Shown in pieces: positions 45,925-51,414 of a stretch of 51,414 bases of DNA; positions within the stretch are counted from its first letter, which is position 1, and the number at the start of each line of letters is the position of its first letter. The translations under genes and the position numbers were made by a program. The DNA is from Bacteroidetes bacterium ADurb.Bin008. GTDB lineage: Bacteria > Bacteroidota > Bacteroidia > Bacteroidales > Tenuifilaceae. The notes beneath the pieces were generated by a model. That model did no database searches and was not told where the DNA came from. It saw nothing but the letters and a program-made list of their open reading frames with translations. The stretch covers positions 1-51,414 of the forward strand of contig MWFE01000066.1 of NCBI GenBank assembly GCA_002071445.1. Direction: 5' to 3'.

Positions 45925-46726
45925 TGAGGATGCAAATTTTCTTGGCGCAGTACTTAAACAGGTGGTATCCTGTACCATATTCGCTCACAATGGTAAAAAG
46001 CCTCTCGGGGTTGTACACCCGCGATGCGCCAATGATATTCACCTTGTTGCGGAACAGGATATCGGGAATTAGACTGCTCGACGGGCCTGTAACCACCACC
46101 TGCGTATGCGGTCCTATGGCGGCCAACAGGCCGTCAATGGTGCTGTTGACCAGCGTCAATCCGGTAATGATTACAATATCCGATTGGGGTATCACCTCCC
46201 CATAGTTCTCGGCAGGTACGTAGTACTTCTTGAATTCGTCAACCAGGGCATCCCTGTTCAGTTCCAACACATAAAGCTTATTTTTGGTGGATGATATCCT
46301 GTGAATGTACGAGTTGAAAGCCCCGACAATGGTTATGGTTTTCTCGGAATTCAGGTCTATGAGGTCAATGGGGTCGGCATCCTCAACAATTTTGTAATTG
46401 CCATTGGCAATGATGGTTGACGAAATGGCGTTGAGTACGGCAATCCTTAGGGTGTCAATGAGTCCCGATTTTTTCTCCGTTTCGAACAGGGCGGTAACCC
46501 TGTGACCCACAACATTGGTGGGTGTAAAATCGCTAAAATCGCGATTTTTTCTCAGGCAATGATGCTGGATATCAGGCATGGTGCTTGCAGCACCGTGGCT
46601 CCCGTCCGACAGCCTGACGGCTGTGAGCAACACGCCAAACCTAACCTCATCAATGGTCAGCTGTTCAATCCGCTCGGCGTAGTTTTTCTTAATAAAATCG
46701 TAGGTCTCGTTAAGTATCATTGCCAT
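45917..46726 (-). CDS. DUF4213/DUF364 putative metal-chelation protein
   Basis: A 269-residue cytosolic protein. Residues about 1-90 (DEVRFGVLLTAVRLSDGSHG) are the DUF4213 N-terminal, enolase-N-like domain; residues about 100-269 are DUF364, with TITIVGAFNSYIHRIS, DIVIITGLTLVNSTIDGLL, VVVTGPSSSLIPDILF and VNIIGASRVYN. Structural work on the family suggested a heavy-metal-chelation role, and its genes often sit beside metal or Mo-related transporters. Here it is the first gene of a two-gene unit, translationally coupled to the membrane-NTPase gene by an 8-nt overlap, next to a MocA-like gene. Confidence 0.88.
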   Translation of the reverse strand: MAMILNETYDFIKKNYAERIEQLTIDEVRFGVLLTAVRLSDGSHGAASTMPDIQHHCLRKNRDFSDFTPTNVVGHRVTALFETEKKSGLIDTLRIAVLNAISSTIIANGNYKIVEDADPIDLIDLNSEKTITIVGAFNSYIHRISSTKNKLYVLELNRDALVDEFKKYYVPAENYGEVIPQSDIVIITGLTLVNSTIDGLLAAIGPHTQVVVTGPSSSLIPDILFRNKVNIIGASRVYNPERLFTIVSEYGTGYHLFKYCAKKICILNE

Positions 46727-47101
46727 TCAAAATTTGCTTGGTTTTCCTTGGGCATGCTCCTATCCTGACATAGAATCTAGCTTTGCCAAATATGAGGGAT
46801 ACAAGGGCTACCAACGCTTTCCCTTTGACTTTCCCATTTACTCGATCAGGATGCTTGTTTCACTCTGCAAAGATGACGCTGAAATGCCAATTAACCAATA
46901 ACAAAAATCATACTTTGGAATTTTTGCCTAATTCTGCATTGGCAAAGGTATTGGAGTTTTTTTGATAATGATGCCAGTTCAATCCTAACTGCCATGAAAT
47001 GGCAGTGGATTTATATTCCTTTCGTGAGCAACTTTTCACAAAAGTTCAACACGGTGCTGTATAGTTCTCTTGAAAAATTTGACGGTTTGCCAAAGTGGCT
47101 G
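46727..47101. other. Intergenic region upstream of the DUF364 unit
   Basis: 375 nt without a confident gene. Holds the promoter of the DUF364/NTPase unit (no clean -7 element seen) and a perfect 8-bp hairpin ACTGCCAT-GAA-ATGGCAGT (46988-47006). A 38-codon plus-strand frame (46994-47110, MKWQWIYIPFVSNF...) starts within the hairpin and runs into the end of the DUF4097 gene on the other strand; probably not a gene. Confidence 0.35.
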
Positions 47102-48196
47102 TTATCTTAAATTCACATTACCATACTTGACCCTTATGGTTACTTTTTGCGTAGGGTTCGGGTTTTCGCCCACGGTCCCGTTAACGGTTAACTTATTAAT
47201 GCTATCAATGCGGCTCACCCTGGCGGGCGACCCGTAGGTAATGCCACCGTATGCGGCTTGCCCGTCGAGGGTGTAGGAAACAGTGTGGGCAATGGGTGCA
47301 CGCAGGCCGGCATAGCTGCCATTGAAAACAATGTATTGGAATTTCGGGTTAACCTCGTCAATGTGAACATCGCCGTACTTGGTGGTGATTTCCAGTTTCC
47401 TGTCCAATTGGTTAATCCGATAGGTGGTGTATCCGCTCTCGCCCACCAAATTGCCTATTCTGCCAATGTTGATGGTTCCATACTTCGACTCGTTGACCAG
47501 TGAGCTTACCCTTTCGGCATTGAATTTGGAATATTTACTCGACAGAACTAATGCAGTAGCCCTATCAACGTTAACATTGGCATATTCCATTTCGAACATC
47601 ATCCAGTTGGCCTCTTCAATGGAGGCATTGCTATACTTGAGCCTCACAAGGCTGATATTCTCCGATGAGCCCGAGCATATGCAGTTGGCCTTCAGGTTGC
47701 CGTATTTCAGGTTGATGGTGGTATGGGCCGTGAGCCTGTCAATGAAAATATCGCCATACTTATTGGTGAGCGAAATGTTGATGTTGCTTGGAACCTTAAC
47801 ACGGTAGTCGATTTGGATTTTGTTGTTGGAAAACCAGCTGAAGCTGTTACTTCCCGTATTTTTCATCATCTTCTCGTCAATTTCTGTGAGGGCAGTTATA
47901 TCGTTGCCTTTGACACCAAAATTTACTGTGATGGCCGACAGTATGTTTTCAGCCTTTTTTTTGTTCATATGCTCCACCACAACATCTACCTCAATGGCTA
48001 TCATATCCTTATCCCAATTCTCTATGTTCAGCTGCCCATACCGGTTCTCTATGGAAACCCTAGTTTCCGGGTCGATTTGGTACTCGGTTTGAAAATGTTT
48101 GGTTACCTTATTATCGTTGGATTTTCCCATGCTTGATAATGGCAACCAGGCAAATAGTGCCAAAAAACCTAAAGAAAATAGTTTGGTGAGTTTCAT
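47102..48196 (-). CDS. DUF4097-like exported repeat protein
   Basis: 364 residues with a signal peptide (MKLTKLFSLGFLALFAWLPL...). The rest is made of short beta-strand repeats with a Tyr-Gly/Ser core every 20 or so residues: RYGQLNIEN, KYGDIFIDR, KYGNLKANC, KYSNASIEE, EYANVNVDR, KYSKFNAER, KYGTINIGR, KYGDVHIDE, KYGNVNLR. This is the pattern of DUF4097/putative adhesin beta-helix proteins. Third gene of an ECF sigma operon, 27 nt after the membrane regulator. In Bacteroidota such proteins often follow an ECF pair and are thought to act in the envelope; function unknown. Confidence 0.82.
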   Translation of the reverse strand: MKLTKLFSLGFLALFAWLPLSSMGKSNDNKVTKHFQTEYQIDPETRVSIENRYGQLNIENWDKDMIAIEVDVVVEHMNKKKAENILSAITVNFGVKGNDITALTEIDEKMMKNTGSNSFSWFSNNKIQIDYRVKVPSNINISLTNKYGDIFIDRLTAHTTINLKYGNLKANCICSGSSENISLVRLKYSNASIEEANWMMFEMEYANVNVDRATALVLSSKYSKFNAERVSSLVNESKYGTINIGRIGNLVGESGYTTYRINQLDRKLEITTKYGDVHIDEVNPKFQYIVFNGSYAGLRAPIAHTVSYTLDGQAAYGGITYGSPARVSRIDSINKLTVNGTVGENPNPTQKVTIRVKYGNVNLR

Positions 48197-48223
48197 ATTG
48201 ATTCTTTATTATGTTATTTCAAA

Positions 48224-48748
48224 TTACTGTACATTTTGCAATTGAGCGATATACTTATCCATCACTTCGAGTTGGTGTTGATAGTGGAGTGTGAGTGCGT
48301 ATGTAGCCTTCTCGGTGCTGGGAAACTCGCCCATTTCCTTTCTGAGATTATTATAATTCTTATTTAACTCTGAAAGGGTATTCGTAATTTCCCTTTTCGT
48401 AATCAGCATTTTACCCCGCAACATGTTGTTGATTACGCGTTGTTTTTGTGATACCCTGTAGCGGTAATACTGATCCACCTGATTAATCTCTGAAGGAAGG
48501 GTTTGGTCGGTAAAATGGCTTTTGGCATTCATCAGTTCTCCTCCCAAATGCCACATTAGGGTGAGCCCTACCATGATAATAACAATTGCAGCAGCAGCCG
48601 TGGCGGTGTAAACTATCCACATGTTCTTTCTCAGTTCTACCCGGCGCACCGACAATTTTTCTTTGAATCTGTCGAAATGCCCATCGATGGGCTCATCCCT
48701 ATCAAATTCGGTTCGGTGCTGCAATATGTATTCCTCTATCCTTTCCAT
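48224..48748 (-). CDS. Single-pass membrane protein, probable anti-sigma factor
   Basis: 174 residues with a cytosolic N-terminus (MERIEEYILQHRTEFDRDEP), one membrane helix (about residues 45-70, IVYTATAAAAIVIIMVGLTLMW) and a helical periplasmic part with coiled-coil character (KREITNTLSELNKNYNNLRK). No family motif recognised, but it starts 3 nt after the sigma factor stop and has the usual anti-sigma topology. No zinc-binding HxxxCxxC motif is present, so it would be of a non-ZAS type. Confidence 0.7.
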   Translation of the reverse strand: MERIEEYILQHRTEFDRDEPIDGHFDRFKEKLSVRRVELRKNMWIVYTATAAAAIVIIMVGLTLMWHLGGELMNAKSHFTDQTLPSEINQVDQYYRYRVSQKQRVINNMLRGKMLITKREITNTLSELNKNYNNLRKEMGEFPSTEKATYALTLHYQHQLEVMDKYIAQLQNVQ

Positions 48749-48751
48749 ATG

Positions 48752-49312
48752 TTAAGCATTAACGGTTAGCGTGAGAATGTTCGACAGCTTTTGCTTGGCC
48801 CTGCTTAGCTGCGAACGGGATGTGGAGGGGCTTATGTTCAGCATTTGTGCAGCCTCTTCGTGCGAATAGCCCTCCACCAGTACAAGGTTCACTATCAATC
48901 TGTACCCTTCGGGTAGCATGGCAATGGCATTACGAACTTCATCCACCGATTCGGGTTCAAAATCCTTCTCATCCATCGGGTCATTATCCTTTAGATCGAA
49001 TAGTTGGTCAATGGATGTGGTATTCAACCTTTTCTTTTTCAGAAAATCCAATGAGCTATTCACCACAATCTGTTTGAGCCATGCCCCAAAGCTCACCTCG
49101 TTGCGATAGGTGCTAATCTTATCAAATGCCTTAAAGAACGACTCCTGCATCACATCCTCCGCATCCATGGGGTTGGAGACTATCCTCAGGCTGGTGTTGT
49201 ACATGGCTTTAAAGTAGAATCGATAGATATCGAATTGAGCCCGACTATCGCCCTTTCGGCATCGGTCAATCAAAGCCTGATGGATATTGTGATACTTTCC
49301 CTTCACACTCAT
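48752..49312 (-). CDS. ECF-type RNA polymerase sigma factor
   Basis: 186 residues. Region 2 (residues about 20-90) reads FDIYRFYFKAMYNTSLRIVS, DAEDVMQESFFKAF and FGAWLKQIVVNSSLDFLKKK; region 4 (about 125-180) reads LPEGYRLIVNLVLVEGYSHE, EEAAQMLNISPSTSRSQLSR. Both DNA-binding parts are present. Heads an operon with a predicted anti-sigma and DUF4097 gene. It is divergent from the His/Cys-rich mini-lipoprotein gene, which could be its target. Confidence 0.94.
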   Translation of the reverse strand: MSVKGKYHNIHQALIDRCRKGDSRAQFDIYRFYFKAMYNTSLRIVSNPMDAEDVMQESFFKAFDKISTYRNEVSFGAWLKQIVVNSSLDFLKKKRLNTTSIDQLFDLKDNDPMDEKDFEPESVDEVRNAIAMLPEGYRLIVNLVLVEGYSHEEAAQMLNISPSTSRSQLSRAKQKLSNILTLTVNA

Positions 49313-49466
49313 AATTCCCTGTAATGACGAAATGCTTGTGCCGAGCGCTGCATGTTAAAGCAATTTTTTAAATATTTTGTCCCACGTACGAGTGGATGCC
49401 GGACTTGTCGATTGTTAAATATTAAAAAAAATGCATAAAACTGTTATCTATTTGCAATTTGTTGCA

Positions 49467-49474
49467 TATTTTTG
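49467..49474 (+). promoter_or_regulatory. -7 promoter element of the mini-lipoprotein gene
   Basis: TATTTTTG matches TAnnTTTG, 40 nt before the ATG at 49515. The 202-nt divergent region also contains two TTAAATATT copies (about 49368 and 49416) and, presumably, the ECF operon promoter. Confidence 0.45.
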
Positions 49475-49514
49475 ACCCCTGAAAGTTAATCACAAACCAT
49501 TAATTAACATTAAT

Positions 49515-49748
49515 ATGAAAACGAGTAAACTTTTATTTATGTCTGTCATGCTTTTTGGAGCATTGACTTTAGCATCCTGCGGATCGTCGGGAGAAAAAGC
49601 AAAAACCGAAGAGGCCAAAGTTGAATGCACACACGATCATGAGAAAGAACACGAGTGCGATGAGGCTAAGAAGGATTCATGCACCCACGAAAAAACCGGC
49701 GATCACGAGTGTGCAAAAGAGTTGGAAAAAGCCGATAATACGAAGTAG
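49515..49748 (+). CDS. His/Cys-rich mini-lipoprotein
   Basis: 77 residues. Lipoprotein signal MKTSKLLFMSVMLFGALTLASC, then a 55-residue charged tail containing two similar units, CTHDHEKEHEC and CTHEKTGDHEC, each with two Cys and two to three His. Such spacing could bind Zn, Cu or another soft metal in the periplasm, or be redox active. No named family recognised. Well-formed gene: A-rich upstream, -7 element and strong terminator. Divergent from the ECF operon. Confidence 0.85.
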   Translation: MKTSKLLFMSVMLFGALTLASCGSSGEKAKTEEAKVECTHDHEKEHECDEAKKDSCTHEKTGDHECAKELEKADNTK

Positions 49749-49768
49749 TAACAGATGGTACAAAATTT

Positions 49769-49797
49769 AAGAGCCGCATCAGAGCGGCTCTTTTTTT
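49769..49797 (+). terminator. Rho-independent terminator of the mini-lipoprotein gene
   Basis: Stem AAGAGCCGC / GCGGCTCTTTTTTT with a 6-nt loop. Confidence 0.9.
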
Positions 49798-49872
49798 GCG
49801 ATTTGAATTATCTTTTGATGTGATTATTGCATGGGGTCTTTTGGAAATAAAATTCACATCAGCAAAATTAAC

Positions 49873-50475
49873 TTACAGCGATTTGGCCTTAAACATGTTA
49901 ATATTCACGCCTATTTGCTGAAAGAAACCATCTATATATATCACATCATAATCCACCCTATTCACTCCCCCTTGCCAGAACAAGGCTATGTTATCGTTCA
50001 AACGGTAGTCAATACCTAATCCACCCAATGCACCAAAGCAAACAGGCTCTTTCTTTGAACGCGTTTCTATACCATCAAGACTAAATTTTATGCCAATGTA
50101 ATTCATGCTTAAACCGCCATATAGATATGGGTTAAGTCTGCTTCTGGTAAAAAATCGCACTTTAGGGCACAGGCTCACTCCCAGCATATTGTATGTTGCC
50201 TTCTCCAAATGGAAAAGTTCATCGGGCATAAAGATAAAGGTTGCATATTTTGCCATTCCCACAATGCTGAATTTGCGGCTAAAATTGTACTGGGCACCGG
50301 CATCTATTGAAAAACCGAATTCAAAGATCTCGGTAAAAACATCGGGTGAAAGGGCCATGACCATTCCCCCTGAGGTTTGCAGTGTGAATTTCTGCTCAAA
50401 CTGTGCGAAGGTGGACTGCCCTGTAACGAAAAGAAGTGCAGCCGGAACAATCAATTTCAGTAATTTTTTTCGCAT
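49873..50475 (-). CDS. Small outer-membrane beta-barrel protein
   Basis: 200 residues with a signal peptide ending GQSTFAQ. The mature part is built of alternating amphipathic strands and turns (GFSIDAGAQYNFSRKFSIVGMAK, FFTRSRLNPYLYGGLSMNYIGI, FGALGGLGIDYRLNDNIALFWQGG), as in OmpW/OMP_b-brl-type porin-like proteins of Bacteroidota, probably eight strands. Function unknown. Lies 28 nt after the FISUMP lipoprotein gene on the same strand. Confidence 0.78.
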   Translation of the reverse strand: MRKKLLKLIVPAALLFVTGQSTFAQFEQKFTLQTSGGMVMALSPDVFTEIFEFGFSIDAGAQYNFSRKFSIVGMAKYATFIFMPDELFHLEKATYNMLGVSLCPKVRFFTRSRLNPYLYGGLSMNYIGIKFSLDGIETRSKKEPVCFGALGGLGIDYRLNDNIALFWQGGVNRVDYDVIYIDGFFQQIGVNINMFKAKSL

Positions 50476-50503
50476 GGTCGTATTTCTTTTAGATATTTAC
50501 TAA

Positions 50504-51235
50504 TCAGTCCTTTACACAACGAATATTCCTTCCATCCGACTTGTATTGATTGCTGTGCCCCATTATTTCGTTGTCGTAATTGGTATGTACAGCATAAGCG
50601 GTAGAAAGTTGCCCGATATCGGGGCCTTCGGTGGATGTCCAATACCAGCCCCTTAGCCCTTCCTCCTCCATGGGTCCGGAACTTATAAATCCACCCGGAA
50701 GTGATGAGAACTCAGCCTCATCCGTAGCACTTGTATTTGGCGGGAGCCAAAGATTACTCTTACTTTTTAGCTTGCCCCCTGCAATTCCACGTCCACCTAA
50801 AATAGTAAACAACCTTTCCCAATCTTCATTATTTGGAACATGCCAGCCCGCAGGACACAATCCTCGATTGTCCGAAACTACATACCAGTTGTAAAAAACT
50901 CCATAGGTTTGTCCTTCCCCTTCCTCGCTGTAGTGACTCCATGCAAATTGAGGTGAATGGTCGTTTAATCCATTTCTCCACTCTTCCGGCGATTGGTTTT
51001 CGGGGATTGGTGTTCCGTCTTGGAAATGTGTAACCTTTAGATTTTCAGCCATTATCTCTACTTCGCCCATATCAAACAGTGGATGAGCAATAATAACGGT
51101 TTTGTATGTATTCCCGTCAATATCTGTAACCGTTGAACGACCAACGATGTAGCTTAATTCTTCCTTCTCCTCACAACCAGTAAGAAGAAGAAATGATAAG
51201 GGAATCATCCAAAAAAACTTTAGTGTTCGTTTCAT
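50504..51235 (-). CDS. FISUMP-domain lipoprotein
   Basis: 243 residues. Lipoprotein signal ending SFLLLTGC. The body is a Fibrobacter succinogenes major paralogous (FISUMP) domain: TDIDGNTYKTVII at the start, MAENLKVTHFQDGTPIP, YGVFYNWYVV, the hallmark GLCPAGWHVPNNEDWERL, LPGGFISSG, WYWTSTEGPD and GRNIRCVKD at the end. These proteins are surface lipoproteins of unknown function abundant in gut and marine Bacteroidota and Fibrobacteres. Probably co-transcribed with the downstream barrel protein. Confidence 0.92.
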   Translation of the reverse strand: MKRTLKFFWMIPLSFLLLTGCEEKEELSYIVGRSTVTDIDGNTYKTVIIAHPLFDMGEVEIMAENLKVTHFQDGTPIPENQSPEEWRNGLNDHSPQFAWSHYSEEGEGQTYGVFYNWYVVSDNRGLCPAGWHVPNNEDWERLFTILGGRGIAGGKLKSKSNLWLPPNTSATDEAEFSSLPGGFISSGPMEEEGLRGWYWTSTEGPDIGQLSTAYAVHTNYDNEIMGHSNQYKSDGRNIRCVKD

Positions 51236-51390
51236 ACATCCTCACTTTAAATTATACTTAATCCCTGTAAAACCGCCATAGGTAACCATTGAAACGGTAT
51301 GGCCTTTTTCAAAAAAATAAAAGTAGGGATTGCATTTTAGGCTTAATAGACATTTTTGATGCTCAAATCTCTTGAAACCGTTGCTATGTT

Positions 51391-51398
51391 TACCTTTG
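51391..51398 (+). promoter_or_regulatory. -7 promoter element at the right edge
   Basis: TACCTTTG directly before the window end, pointing to a plus-strand gene outside. The rest of 51236-51414 holds no gene and must include the promoter of the FISUMP gene. Confidence 0.4.
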
Positions 51399-51414
51399 AC
51401 GCAAATCAAAGGCT

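Noticed and set aside
46783..46965. 60-codon plus-strand frame in the DUF364 upstream region
   Set aside because: Low-complexity composition, no promoter or start context, no family features.

Overview
The window looks like chromosome of an anaerobic or facultatively anaerobic member of the Bacteroidota (Bacteroidales/Marinilabiliales-like; inference). The signs are a giant surface protein with a type IX secretion C-terminal signal, a two-component system with a periplasmic propeller sensor and LytTR regulator, a FISUMP lipoprotein, a large one-chain pyruvate:ferredoxin oxidoreductase, -7 promoter elements of the TAnnTTTG type, and few Shine-Dalgarno sequences. I see no rRNA, tRNA, CRISPR, transposase or integrase.

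Layout. 1-4.6 kb: a shikimate-pathway run aroB(partial)-aroD-aroE-aroA-aroC without shikimate kinase. 4.8-11.4 kb: a 2187-residue repeat-rich secreted protein. Just after its terminator lies a 49-bp in-frame copy of the aroC 3' end, so the giant gene is bracketed by aroC sequence, which suggests an insertion or duplication event. 11.6-14.3 kb: very short ORFs, an acidic lipoprotein and a saccharopine/alanine dehydrogenase-like enzyme. 14.3-18.2 kb: nifJ with a leader carrying Rex-like and FNR-like palindromes. 18.2-24.5 kb: sensor kinase, LytTR regulator, ruvX-def, then convergent threonylcarbamoyl-AMP synthase and transaldolase genes. 24.8-29.1 kb: amidase lipoprotein, sodium-dependent (SNF) transporter and class I aldolase. 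29.4-32.8 kb: a molybdenum-cofactor operon moeA-moaA-moaC-MOSC/MogA fusion. 34.1-39.6 kb: a tripartite RND efflux operon. 39.8-43.4 kb: an SDR-like protein lacking the usual YxxxK, a ChaN-like protein and an acyl-CoA ligase. 43.6-46.7 kb: a MocA-like nucleotidyltransferase facing a two-gene unit, a membrane protein fused to a THEP1-type NTPase plus a DUF4213/DUF364 protein. 47.1-49.3 kb: an ECF sigma/membrane regulator/DUF4097 operon, divergent from a His/Cys-rich mini-lipoprotein. 49.9-51.2 kb: a small outer-membrane barrel protein and a FISUMP lipoprotein.

How it fits together. The shikimate block makes chorismate. PFOR, aldolase and transaldolase are central carbon enzymes of an anaerobe, and PFOR appears redox controlled. 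The moe/moa operon builds molybdopterin. The separate MocA/membrane-NTPase/DUF364 module is, in my reading, the best candidate for an undescribed system: a self-contained uptake or handling machine for a metal oxyanion or metal-cofactor precursor. In it one polypeptide appears to combine ECF-transporter-like membrane parts with a THEP1 NTPase in place of the usual ABC ATPases. All functions are inferred from sequence patterns read by eye; no database search was run.
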